Assembly: GCF_014251595.1 (NCBI RefSeq)
Contig: NZ_CP059192.1
Coordinates: forward strand, 217,020-281,019
Direction: 5' to 3'
DNA length: 64,000 nt
Source of the DNA: Blattabacterium cuenoti
Lineage (GTDB): Bacteria; Bacteroidota; Bacteroidia; Flavobacteriales; Blattabacteriaceae
Below the pieces are notes generated by a model. It was given only the letters and a program-made list of their open reading frames with translations. It had not been told where the DNA came from and did no database searches. The position numbers were made by a program, and so were the translations under genes. Shown in pieces: positions 25,741 through 34,062 of this stretch (its first letter is position 1; each line of letters starts with the position of its first letter).

Positions 25741-28014
25741 ATGAGAAAAAACATAAGTAATTTTCGTGAAGAATCTTTAAACTATCATAGTCAATTTCCT
25801 TCTGGAAAAATACAAATAACTCCTACGAAAAAATATAGCAGTCAGAGAGATTTATCTCTTGCATACTCTCCAGGAGTTGCTGAACCTTGTAAGGAAATAG
25901 CTCGTTCTTCCATAGAAGCCTATAAATATACTTCTAAAGGAAATTTGGTCGCAGTAATCACTAATGGTTCGGCTGTATTAGGATTAGGACATATTGGGGC
26001 TTTAGCATCCAAACCTGTTATGGAAGGTAAAGCTCTTTTATTTAAGATATTTTCTGGTATTGATGTTTTTGATATAGAAATTGATGAATCTGATCCAGAA
26101 AAATTTATAGAAATAGTGAAAGCCATTGCTCCTACTTTCGGGGGAATTAATTTAGAAGATATAAAAGCTCCAGAAGCTTTCGAAATAGAAAAAAGACTTA
26201 AAAAAGAACTTAATATTCCGATCATGCACGATGATCAACATGGAACCGCTATTATTTCTGGAGCAGCATTACTTAATGCTATTACTTATGTAGGTAAAAA
26301 AATTAATAAAATTAAAATGATAATAAACGGAGCTGGAGCTGCCGCTATTTCTTGTGCACGAATATACAAAAAACTTGGAGTTAAATCGGAAAATATTCTT
26401 ATGTTTGATAGTAAGGGTTTATTACATATTTCCAGAAAAGATTTAAATGAAGAAAAAAAAGAATTTTCTGTTAATATTTATCCAGTTAAAAAATTGGAAG
26501 AAGCTATTAATAATTCAGATGTTTTCATAGGTTTATCTGTTGGAGGAATTTTAACTCCCAAAATGTTAAAAAGTATGGCAATAAATCCAATTGTATTTGC
26601 TATGGCGAATCCTGATCCGGAAATAGATTATAATTTAGCTATTAAAGTCCGTCCAGATATTATTATGGCTACAGGAAGAAGCGATTATCCAAATCAAGTA
26701 AATAACGTATTAGGATTTCCTTATATATTTAGAGGAGCATTAGATGTTCATGCTAATGTTATCAATGATGAAATGAAACTCGCAGCAGTTTATTCTATTG
26801 CTTCTTTAGCAAAAGAACCTGTTCCGGAACAGGTTAATATTGTTTATAACAAAAAAAATATTTCTTTTGGAAAAGAATATATAATTCCAAAACCTTTTGA
26901 TAATCGTTTAATAACTCGTGTAGCTCCTGCTGTAGCAAAAGCGGCAATGGATTCTGGAGTTGCAAAAAATCCTATTTTAGATTGGGATATTTATCAAGAA
27001 AAATTACTTGATAGGATGGGATATGAAAGCAAAATGCTTAGAATGATTCAAAATAGAGCTCGTACAAATCCTAAAAAAATTGTTTTTTGTAATGGAGAAG
27101 AATACGACATTTTAAAATCAGTTCAAATTCTTTATGAAGAAGGCATCATTTCTATTCCCATAGTTTTAGGAAATGAAGATCGTATAAAACGTTTAATTAA
27201 TCAAAATAATTTAGATATTGAATTAGAAATTATAGATCCAGAGAAAGAAGAAAATATAAAAAAAGTCGAAGAATATGCTCTAATACTTTGGAAAAGAAGA
27301 AATAGAAAAGGTTTAACTTTATATGATTCCAAAATTCGTATGCGAACCAATGACCATTTTGGTGCGATGATGGTGGACCAAGGAAAAGCAGATGCTGTTA
27401 TTACAGGATATTCTAGAAGTTTTTCATTAAGTTTACGTCCTATGTTAGAAGTTATAGGAAAAGCAGATCCTATTCATAAAACAGCAGGAATGATGATTTT
27501 ATTAACGAAACGTGGTCCTCTATTTTTAGCGGATACCGCTGTTATACCAGATCCAACAAGTGAAGAATTAGCTAGAATAGCTTTAATGGTATCTCAAGTA
27601 GTTAAAGAATTTGATATTGAACCACGTATAGCAATGTTATCTTTTCAAAATTTTTCATCTAATTCAAAAACATCTTATAAAGTTTCTCAAACAGTAGCTT
27701 TTTTACATAAAAAATATCCAGACTTAATTGTAGATGGAGAAATTCAACCTGATTTTGCTTTAAATGAATTTTTATTATCTAGTAAATTTCCTTTTTCTAA
27801 ACTTGTAAAAAAAAGAGCAAATATTTTTATTTTTCCAAACTTAGAATCAGGAAATTTAACCTATAAATTTATTAGAGGATTAGGAGACGTTCAAACCATT
27901 GGCCCCGTAATACTAGGAATGAGAAAACCTGTACATGTCATGCAAATGCAATCCAGTATAGAAGAAATAGTGAACTTATCTACTTTAGCTGTAATAGATG
28001 CACAAATGAGATAA
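25741..28014 (+). CDS. maeB: NADP-dependent malic enzyme with phosphotransacetylase-like domain
   Basis: This enzyme decarboxylates malate to pyruvate with NADP. The 757-residue protein matches the large MaeB form. Residues ~10-425 are malic enzyme, with SLAYSPGVAEPC, the NGSAVLGLGHIG catalytic region, ED-metal site NLEDIKAPE, HDDQHGTA and the dinucleotide fold NGAGAAAIS. Residues ~430-757 form a PTA-like domain, non-catalytic and regulatory in characterised homologs. Its last 30 bases overlap the convergent murI, and its terminator lies in the murI coding region. Confidence 0.94.
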   Translation: MRKNISNFREESLNYHSQFPSGKIQITPTKKYSSQRDLSLAYSPGVAEPCKEIARSSIEAYKYTSKGNLVAVITNGSAVLGLGHIGALASKPVMEGKALLFKIFSGIDVFDIEIDESDPEKFIEIVKAIAPTFGGINLEDIKAPEAFEIEKRLKKELNIPIMHDDQHGTAIISGAALLNAITYVGKKINKIKMIINGAGAAAISCARIYKKLGVKSENILMFDSKGLLHISRKDLNEEKKEFSVNIYPVKKLEEAINNSDVFIGLSVGGILTPKMLKSMAINPIVFAMANPDPEIDYNLAIKVRPDIIMATGRSDYPNQVNNVLGFPYIFRGALDVHANVINDEMKLAAVYSIASLAKEPVPEQVNIVYNKKNISFGKEYIIPKPFDNRLITRVAPAVAKAAMDSGVAKNPILDWDIYQEKLLDRMGYESKMLRMIQNRARTNPKKIVFCNGEEYDILKSVQILYEEGIISIPIVLGNEDRIKRLINQNNLDIELEIIDPEKEENIKKVEEYALILWKRRNRKGLTLYDSKIRMRTNDHFGAMMVDQGKADAVITGYSRSFSLSLRPMLEVIGKADPIHKTAGMMILLTKRGPLFLADTAVIPDPTSEELARIALMVSQVVKEFDIEPRIAMLSFQNFSSNSKTSYKVSQTVAFLHKKYPDLIVDGEIQPDFALNEFLLSSKFPFSKLVKKRANIFIFPNLESGNLTYKFIRGLGDVQTIGPVILGMRKPVHVMQMQSSIEEIVNLSTLAVIDAQMR

Positions 28015-28827
28015 AATTAAAAAAATATGTGTTTTAAAAAACACTTTTTTTCCAAAAAGAATTCGTACTTTCTCTTCAAAGAAAAAGGGAATAGAGCTAG
28101 ATGTATAAAAAATAGGAAATCGATTCCATATAGGACGAAAACATAATAATTTTTTTTCATCTAATTTTTTTTTTATTTCTTGTACTACTATTTTTTGAAT
28201 ATCAATTAAATGAACTTTTCCATGAAAAAAATTTTTTATTTCTTGTTTTAAAAATAAATAATGAGTACAAGCTAATAATATTGCGTCTATTGATTTTAAA
28301 TGATTTAAATAATTTTTTATAATAGGATTGATTTTTTTTATTTCCCATCCATTTTCTATAATAGGAGCTAATAAAGGAGTAGGCATTTGAATTATATCTA
28401 GATGATGATAGTTATTTTTTATTTTTCTTGTATAAAAATTTGAATATATAGTAGCAGGTGTTGCAATAATTCCTATTCTTTTATAAGAAAGAAAAACTGT
28501 ATTTCTAACGACAGGATCTATGACATTAAATATTAATATTTTTTTGTGAAATTTTTTGTGAATCAAATCTAAAGCATTAGATGTAATAGAATTACATGCA
28601 ATAACTAACGCTTTACACTTTTTTTCGTAAAGAAAAGAAGCTATCTTCATTGAATTCTTTATGATAAAATCTTTAGATTTTTCTCCATAAGGCATATTTT
28701 TTGTATCGCCGAAATAAATAAAGTCTTCGTAGGGCATTTGAATTTTTATTTCTTTAGCTATAAGAAGTCCGCCAATTCCAGAATCAAATATTCCTATTGG
28801 AGATAATGGACTTATTTTCATATTCAA
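27985..28827 (-). CDS. murI: Glutamate racemase
   Basis: MurI makes D-glutamate for peptidoglycan. The 280-residue protein has GIFDSGIGGLLIA with catalytic Asp near 15, the two catalytic cysteines Cys78 (VIACNSIT) and Cys187 (LLACTHY), and YFGDTKNMPYGEKS. The start may also be Met3 at 28821. The 3' end overlaps maeB by 30 bases in convergent orientation, so the last ten codons are constrained on both strands. Confidence 0.94.
   Translation of the reverse strand: MNMKISPLSPIGIFDSGIGGLLIAKEIKIQMPYEDFIYFGDTKNMPYGEKSKDFIIKNSMKIASFLYEKKCKALVIACNSITSNALDLIHKKFHKKILIFNVIDPVVRNTVFLSYKRIGIIATPATIYSNFYTRKIKNNYHHLDIIQMPTPLLAPIIENGWEIKKINPIIKNYLNHLKSIDAILLACTHYLFLKQEIKNFFHGKVHLIDIQKIVVQEIKKKLDEKKLLCFRPIWNRFPIFYTSSSIPFFFEEKVRILFGKKVFFKTHIFLILSHLCIYYS
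28029..28051 (+). terminator. maeB intrinsic terminator
   Basis: GTGTTT pairs with AAACAC (28029-28034 with 28039-28044) around a tetraloop, followed by seven T residues (28045-28051). It starts 15 bases past the maeB stop and lies within the 3' coding end of murI on the other strand. Confidence 0.6.
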
Positions 28828-28987
28828 ATTGTGTAAGTAATCTTTTTATATAATTTTTACAAAAAAATGAAATATAAAATATATACCAAAATCGTTATAA
28901 TTCTATGTTATACCAATTTTGACTTGAAAATATTTTGATTTATAAAATTATAACAATCATAAACATGATGAAATTTTAACAAAAAAA

Positions 28988-29227
28988 TTAATTAAAAATA
29001 ATTTTTTTACTTAATTTTTTCTTCAATCGAGCAGCTTTATTTGCATGTATAATATTTTTCTTAGCCAACTTATCTATCATAGAAATAACAATAGAATATT
29101 GTTTTTTATTTTGATCCAAAAAAAATTTTTTTATAGCCGTTTTCGTACTTTTATATAGATATTTATTACGTAATCGTCTAACATAGTTTTGTCTAATTCT
29201 TTTTAAAGAAGATAAATGATTTGCCAT
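28988..29227 (-). CDS. rpsT: 30S ribosomal protein S20
   Basis: S20 binds 16S rRNA. The 79-residue basic protein has the S20 pattern ANHLSSLKRIRQN at the start, KKNIIHANKAARLKKKLSKK at the end and the typical Lys/Arg-rich helices. It lies 12 bases past the 3' end of tRNA-Glu on the same strand, so the two may be co-transcribed. Confidence 0.93.
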   Translation of the reverse strand: MANHLSSLKRIRQNYVRRLRNKYLYKSTKTAIKKFFLDQNKKQYSIVISMIDKLAKKNIIHANKAARLKKKLSKKIIFN

Positions 29228-29239
29228 AAAAATTAATTA

Positions 29240-29311
29240 TAGCCCATAGGGGAATCGAACCCCTCTTTCCAGGATGAAAACCTGACGTCCTAACCAATAG
29301 ACGAATGGGCC
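29240..29311 (-). tRNA. tRNA-Glu (anticodon TTC)
   Basis: The minus strand forms a cloverleaf. The acceptor pairs GGCCCAT with ATGGGCT (G-T at the first pair), and the discriminator is A. The anticodon stem TCAGG/CCTGG encloses loop TTTTCAT with anticodon TTC, and the T-arm has GGTTCGATTCC. CCA is not encoded. It precedes rpsT. Confidence 0.96.
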
Positions 29312-29373
29312 TTTGATTCAATCATTAAGCGTACAAATTAAATTTTTTTTATATTTAATACAAGTATTTTTCT

Positions 29374-29381
29374 TATATTTG
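29374..29381 (+). promoter_or_regulatory. Promoter-like -7 box upstream of the NlpC/P60 gene
   Basis: TATATTTG, matching TAnnTTTG, lies 147 bases before the NlpC/P60 start. If used, it would give a long 5' leader. The rest of 29312-29527 is AT-rich and shows only a 5-bp hairpin (29415-29428). Confidence 0.3.
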
Positions 29382-29527
29382 GTTATTTCTATTTATTTTA
29401 TTATTTTTCATCGGGTTTTGTTTAAAACAAGAAAAAAAGATTTATTATAAATTCTAAAATCCTTTTATTTGTAATTTTTTATTATCATTTTATTTCTATT
29501 TCATTATATGGAAATAGATATATAGAT

Positions 29528-30025
29528 ATGGAATATAAATATGAAAGAATTTTTTTCAGAAAAAAAAAACAAAATATACATAAGAATAATTCAAAAAATT
29601 ATTTTCAATTTATTAATCAAAAATTGTTTTTTCAGAAACAAATAGAATGCATTATAAAAAAAGCTATAAATTACATGTATACTCCATATAAATATGGAGG
29701 GAATACCAAATATGGAATAGATTGTTCTGCTTTTATTAAAAATATTTTTGCTTCTTATAAAATCTTATTACCACGTATTTCTTACAATCAAGCTAAGAAA
29801 GGTTTGTTTATCCCAAAAGAAAAAATAGAAAAAGGAGATTTGTTATTCTTCGCTACAGGAACATCTAAAAAAATTAATCATGTAGGAATGGTAATACATA
29901 TTAGTAATAATAATATATTTTTTATTCACGCATCTAGATCTAATGGGGTTATTATATCTCAACTATATCAAAAATATTGGAATCATAAATTTATTATGGC
30001 AAGAAGAATTCTTTATTCTTCATAA
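29528..30025 (+). CDS. NlpC/P60-family cysteine peptidase (cell-wall endopeptidase)
   Basis: The 165-residue protein carries an NlpC/P60 domain from ~40 on. Cys66 is in YGIDCSAFI, His118 in INHVGMVIH, and a third polar residue, His134, in FFIHASRSNG, giving the full catalytic triad. This family cleaves D-Glu-mDAP bonds in wall peptides. The N-terminus is basic and has no clear signal peptide or lipobox, unlike most relatives. The next possible ATG would not supply one. The 3' end overlaps aroA by 13 bases in convergent orientation. Confidence 0.85.
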   Translation: MEYKYERIFFRKKKQNIHKNNSKNYFQFINQKLFFQKQIECIIKKAINYMYTPYKYGGNTKYGIDCSAFIKNIFASYKILLPRISYNQAKKGLFIPKEKIEKGDLLFFATGTSKKINHVGMVIHISNNNIFFIHASRSNGVIISQLYQKYWNHKFIMARRILYSS

Positions 30026-31269
30026 GAATTAACTAAAAAACCTAAAGATTTTAAGTCTTTCCAAAAATTAGGATATGATTTTTCTACAACATTGGGGTTT
30101 TCTATTTCTATAAAATTAGAACATAATCCAAATACAGAAAAAGACATTGCCATTCTATGATCTTGATAAGTTTTAATTCTAATCGAAGAATCAATTTTTT
30201 TTTTATAAAAGTTTGTTATTTCTAAACAAGAATCCGTGATTTTTGTGATTACTCCAAATTTGATAAGTTCTTTTTTCAATGCTTGTAATCTATCTGTTTC
30301 TTTAATTTTCAATGTTTCTAATCCTTTTAAATAACATTTAATGCCAAGAGATGCACAAGTAATAACAATAGTTTGAGCTAAATCGGGAGTTTTATTTAAA
30401 TCTAATTCAATAAATTTGGGGAATAAAAAATTCAATTTTTTTTTCAATGTTATTATATCTTTATTTAAGATGGTAGATATTCCAAAATATTTTTCATATA
30501 TATAAGAAACTTTTTGATCTCCTTGTATACTGGTGTCAGTACTATATGAACGTAAATTAATATGACTTTTATTTGCAATAGTAGCCATAGAATAATAATA
30601 AGAAGCAGAACTCCAATCTGACTCTATATAAAAATATTTTTTACCCTTATTTTTAACTGGATAAATATGAATAACCCTTTCCTCCCAATTCGCTTTTATT
30701 CCGGATATAGTCAATAAATCAAAAGTCATTTTTATATAAGGAATAGATGTTATATTTCCTTGAAGAAATATTTTTAAACCCATTTTAAATTGACTAGCAA
30801 TTAACATAAGAGAACTGATATATTGACTACTAATTTTTGCATTCATATTTATTTCACCTCCCATAATTTTTTTTCCAAAAATTTGTATTGGAGGATACCC
30901 TTTTTTTTCTAAATAATGAATTTCGGCTCCTAACTTTTTTAAAGCTTCTACAAGTATAAGAATCGGTCTTTCTTTCATTCTATTTGATCCTGTCAATATT
31001 ACTTTTTTTCCTTCTTGTATAGATAAATAAGAAGTTAAAAAACGCATAGTTGTCCCAGCATGATGAATATCTAATATATTAGAAGGGTTCATCAAACTTT
31101 TTTTTAATATTTTTGTATCTTCACAGTTAGATAGATTATCAATATGAATATCATCTTTATAAAGAGCTTGCAAAATTAAAAGACGATTAGATATACTTTT
31201 AGAACCCGTTATAGATACAGATCCATATAAGGAATTCCTATTTTTGTAAATCTTAATATAAGAAGACAT
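30013..31269 (-). CDS. aroA: EPSP synthase (3-phosphoshikimate 1-carboxyvinyltransferase)
   Basis: AroA transfers enolpyruvyl from PEP to shikimate-3-phosphate, on the route to chorismate and thus tryptophan. The 418-residue protein has GSKSISNRLLIL, HHAGTTMRFLTS, SSQYISSLMLIAS, SDWSSASYYY, ETDRLQALKKEL and DHRMAMSF, all parts of the active site. It stands 3 bases downstream of the MazG-like gene. No other shikimate gene except aroK is seen in the window. Confidence 0.94.
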   Translation of the reverse strand: MSSYIKIYKNRNSLYGSVSITGSKSISNRLLILQALYKDDIHIDNLSNCEDTKILKKSLMNPSNILDIHHAGTTMRFLTSYLSIQEGKKVILTGSNRMKERPILILVEALKKLGAEIHYLEKKGYPPIQIFGKKIMGGEINMNAKISSQYISSLMLIASQFKMGLKIFLQGNITSIPYIKMTFDLLTISGIKANWEERVIHIYPVKNKGKKYFYIESDWSSASYYYSMATIANKSHINLRSYSTDTSIQGDQKVSYIYEKYFGISTILNKDIITLKKKLNFLFPKFIELDLNKTPDLAQTIVITCASLGIKCYLKGLETLKIKETDRLQALKKELIKFGVITKITDSCLEITNFYKKKIDSSIRIKTYQDHRMAMSFSVFGLCSNFIEIENPNVVEKSYPNFWKDLKSLGFLVNSYEE

Positions 31270-31272
31270 ATT

Positions 31273-31602
31273 TTATTGTAGTTTTTTATTTTCATGATGT
31301 CTGTCATGATCTCTAATTTCCTTTTTTTTTAACTTTTTATAAAAGGACTTTTCTAGATCAATTCCAGTTTGATTGGCTAAACAAAGAATAATAAATAATA
31401 CGTCTGATAATTCTTCTCCAAGATCTTCATTTTTTTTACAGCTTTTTTTTGGTGATTGTTCACCATAATTTCTAGCAATAATTCTAGAAACTTCTCCTAC
31501 TTCTTCAGACAAAAGAATAGTATTTGTTAATACATCAAAATAACGAATTCCATGATCAAGTATCCAATGATGAACTAATTTTTGTAATTTTTTGATTTCC
31601 AA
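31273..31602 (-). CDS. MazG-like nucleotide pyrophosphohydrolase
   Basis: The 109-residue all-alpha protein has the metal-binding pattern of the MazG/dUTPase-like superfamily: LLSEEVGEVSR (ExxE) and DLGEELSDVLF (ExxD). Such enzymes hydrolyse NTPs to monophosphates, often non-canonical ones. It lies between the transketolase genes and aroA with gaps of 3-6 bases, so it is probably in one transcription unit with them. The substrate cannot be told from sequence. Confidence 0.82.
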   Translation of the reverse strand: MEIKKLQKLVHHWILDHGIRYFDVLTNTILLSEEVGEVSRIIARNYGEQSPKKSCKKNEDLGEELSDVLFIILCLANQTGIDLEKSFYKKLKKKEIRDHDRHHENKKLQ

Positions 31603-31608
31603 AATTTA

Positions 31609-32577
31609 TTATTTGTTTTTATTTTTTAAAACAAATTGTATATGATTGATAATAGAATCACGATCAATATTATATTTCTTTAAAAGTTCCATGGGTTTTC
31701 CACTTTCTCCAAAGGTATCATTAACCGCTACGAAACTTTGAATCCGTTTATTATATTTATGAGTTGTTAATATTCTGGCGATACTCTCTCCTAATCCCCC
31801 CCAATAATTGTGTTCTTCTGCGGTCACAATACATTTTGTTTTATCAACAGATTTTAAAATAGCATCATCATCTAACGGTTTAATAGTATGAAGATTAATA
31901 ACTTCGCATTCTATTCCCTTTGTTTCATATAAAATCCTAGAAGCTTCTAAAGATTCCCAAACCAAATGTCCTGTGCTCACAATAGTAACATCTTTTCCTT
32001 CCGTTAATACAACAGCTTTTCCTATTTCAAATATTTGATTTTCATCTGTAAAATTAGCAACAGAAGGACGACCAAAACGTAAATATACTGGGCCTATATG
32101 ATTCGATATAGCTAAAGTGGCGGCATAAGTCTGATTATAATCACAGGTATTAATGACTGTCATACCGGGTAGCATTTTCATCATTCCTATATCTTCTAAA
32201 CTTTGGTGTGTAGCTCCATCTTCTCCTAAAGTTAAACCAGAATGAGAAGCACATATTTTGACATTTTTATAAGAATAAACAATCGATTGACGTATTTGAT
32301 CATAAACACGCGATGTAGCAAAATTTGCAAATGTTCCAGCAAAGGGTATATATTGACCAATACTAAGCCCTGCTGCTATCCCTATCATATTAGCTTCCGC
32401 TATTCCTATTTGAAAAAATCTTTCAGGAAATTCTTTAGAAAACTGATCCATAAATAAAGAGGTCGTCAAATCTGCACATAATGCAACCACTTTAGGATTT
32501 GTTCTACCCAAAAAGGTTAGAGCTTCACCAAAACCTGCTCTAGTTTCTTTCAGTCCTTTATTTTCATATTGTTTCAT
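31609..32577 (-). CDS. tktB: Transketolase, C-terminal subunit
   Basis: The 322-residue protein equals the pyrimidine-binding plus C-terminal domains of transketolase. It has GRTNPKVVALCADLTTS, RFFQIGIAEANMIGIAAGLS with the catalytic Glu that activates TPP, HSGLTLGEDGATHQS and a C-terminal TAEEHNYWGGLGE. It works with the N-terminal subunit encoded 30 bases upstream to move two-carbon units in the pentose phosphate pathway, which supplies ribose for His and erythrose-4-P for aromatics. Symbol use for split forms varies. Confidence 0.92.
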   Translation of the reverse strand: MKQYENKGLKETRAGFGEALTFLGRTNPKVVALCADLTTSLFMDQFSKEFPERFFQIGIAEANMIGIAAGLSIGQYIPFAGTFANFATSRVYDQIRQSIVYSYKNVKICASHSGLTLGEDGATHQSLEDIGMMKMLPGMTVINTCDYNQTYAATLAISNHIGPVYLRFGRPSVANFTDENQIFEIGKAVVLTEGKDVTIVSTGHLVWESLEASRILYETKGIECEVINLHTIKPLDDDAILKSVDKTKCIVTAEEHNYWGGLGESIARILTTHKYNKRIQSFVAVNDTFGESGKPMELLKKYNIDRDSIINHIQFVLKNKNK

Positions 32578-32607
32578 AAAAAATAAATATAAAATTCATA
32601 TCCATGA

Positions 32608-33495
32608 TTATAATGTATAGTCTCCTAAAGTAGTTTCAGGAAGCTGATATAAAGCTTTTTTTAATTCTTCTTTATTAGGAGATTTTCCATGCCAAGCATT
32701 ATTTCCTACCATAAAATCTACACCATATCCCATTTGAGTATACAAGATGATTAAAATAGGTTTTTTTTTACCAGTTTCATTTTTAGCTTTTTTTAAAATA
32801 TTAATCACTTTTTCAATATTATTTCCTTCTAATTCTTCTAAAACCATCCAATCAAAAGATTCAAATTTTTTTTTTAAATTGCCCAAAGGCAATACTTCAT
32901 CTGTGGTTCCATCTATTTGTTGTCCGTTATAATCAACAGTGGCTATATAATTATCTATTTTTCTAGAACCAGCATATAAAACTGCTTCCCAAATTTGTCC
33001 TTCATTTAGTTCTCCATCTCCATGTAAACTGTAAATAATACTATTTAGTTCTTTATCCAGTTTTTTTGATAAAGCAGCTCCAATGGACACAGACATTCCT
33101 TGTCCTAAGGATCCAGAAGAAATTCGTATTCCAGGAAGTCCTTCATATACAGTTGGATGTCCTTGTAAACGGGAGTTTAATTTTCTAAAAGTGGATAGTT
33201 CTTGAATTGAAAAAAAACCAGAACGAGCTAATATACTATAATAAACAGGAGATATATGTCCATTAGATAAGAAAAAAAGATCTTCTCCTTTTCCATTTAT
33301 AGAAAATTTTTTGGGATTATAACGCATTATTTTTTGATATAAAGCAACAAAATACTCTGTACACCCCAAAGATCCACCAGGATGTCCTGATTCTGCGTTG
33401 TTGACCATACGTAAAATATCTCTTCTCACCTGAATACACAAATCTTTCAAATAACGTACATTCATTTTTTTCAATTTTTGTTTGTATATTTTCAT
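32608..33495 (-). CDS. tktA: Transketolase, N-terminal (TPP-binding) subunit
   Basis: The 295-residue protein equals the TPP pyrophosphate-binding domain: AESGHPGGSLG, HGDGELNEGQIWEA with the TPP/Mg motif ending in DYNGQQIDG, and HGKSPN. It pairs with the C-terminal subunit downstream. Starts are possible at 33495 or 33465 (Met11). A promoter-like box at 33526-33533 fits the longer form. A 10-base tandem repeat covers the first start codon. Confidence 0.92.
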   Translation of the reverse strand: MKIYKQKLKKMNVRYLKDLCIQVRRDILRMVNNAESGHPGGSLGCTEYFVALYQKIMRYNPKKFSINGKGEDLFFLSNGHISPVYYSILARSGFFSIQELSTFRKLNSRLQGHPTVYEGLPGIRISSGSLGQGMSVSIGAALSKKLDKELNSIIYSLHGDGELNEGQIWEAVLYAGSRKIDNYIATVDYNGQQIDGTTDEVLPLGNLKKKFESFDWMVLEELEGNNIEKVINILKKAKNETGKKKPILIILYTQMGYGVDFMVGNNAWHGKSPNKEELKKALYQLPETTLGDYTL

Positions 33496-33510
33496 TCGAA
33501 TTCATTCGAA
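33491..33510. repeat. Tandem 10-base direct repeat at the transketolase start
   Basis: TTCATTCGAA occurs twice in tandem (33491-33500, 33501-33510). The first copy contains the tktA start codon on the minus strand; the second holds an out-of-frame CAT. It is probably a recent slippage duplication. Confidence 0.85.
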
Positions 33511-33525
33511 GATTTTACAATTTTA

Positions 33526-33533
33526 CAAAAGTA
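33526..33533 (-). promoter_or_regulatory. Putative promoter of the tkt-mazG-aroA unit
   Basis: TACTTTTG on the minus strand fits TAnnTTTG and lies 31 bases before the tktA start at 33495. No clear -33 element is visible. Confidence 0.4.
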
Positions 33534-33549
33534 ATAATTAAATTTAATT

Positions 33550-33999
33550 ATGAGTATTTCCAATAAAAAAGCAAAATTTAGATATCATTTTTTAGAATAT
33601 TATATAGTTGGAATACAACTTTTTGGAACAGAAGTCAAATCAATAAGACAAAATAAGGCTAATATAATGGAAAGTTTTTGTCAAATGAAAAATGGGGAAT
33701 TATATTCTATCAATATGTTCATAGATAAATATAATTTTGGGACAAATTATAATCATTCAATTAAAAGAGAAAGAAAATTATTATTAAAAAAACAAGAATT
33801 AATAAGAATAAATAAAAAATTAAATCAACCAGGGGTAACTATGATTCCCATAGAATTATTTATAAACAAAAAAGGATATATAAAAATGAAAATAGTTTTA
33901 GCCAAAGGAAAAAAAATATATGATAAACGTGAATCTTTGCGAAAAAAAGATTTTTTGAGAGAAACTAAACAATCTTTAAAATTAAAAAATCGTATTTAA
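33550..33999 (+). CDS. smpB: SmpB, tmRNA-binding protein
   Basis: SmpB brings tmRNA to stalled ribosomes for trans-translation. The 149-residue protein has NKKAKFRYHFLEYYIVGIQLFG with GTEVKSIR, the oligonucleotide-binding core, and a basic C-terminal tail ending KKDFLRETKQSLKLKNR, which enters the ribosome A-site. The tmRNA gene itself is not in this window. It is transcribed away from tktA, and ompA follows after 63 bases. Confidence 0.94.
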   Translation: MSISNKKAKFRYHFLEYYIVGIQLFGTEVKSIRQNKANIMESFCQMKNGELYSINMFIDKYNFGTNYNHSIKRERKLLLKKQELIRINKKLNQPGVTMIPIELFINKKGYIKMKIVLAKGKKIYDKRESLRKKDFLRETKQSLKLKNRI

Positions 34000-34028
34000 T
34001 TTATTTTTAAATTTTAAAATCAAATATT

Positions 34029-34036
34029 TATATTTG
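34029..34036 (+). promoter_or_regulatory. Putative ompA promoter, Bacteroidetes -7 box
   Basis: TATATTTG lies 27 bases before the ompA ATG (34063). It fits TAnnTTTG at a normal spacing for a short leader. Confidence 0.5.
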
Positions 34037-34062
34037 TTTAGATTTAAAGAAATTATAGTTTT

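Noticed and set aside
28981..29008. A/T-only hairpin over the rpsT stop
   Set aside because: A stem of only A-T pairs arises easily in this composition; too weak to call a terminator.
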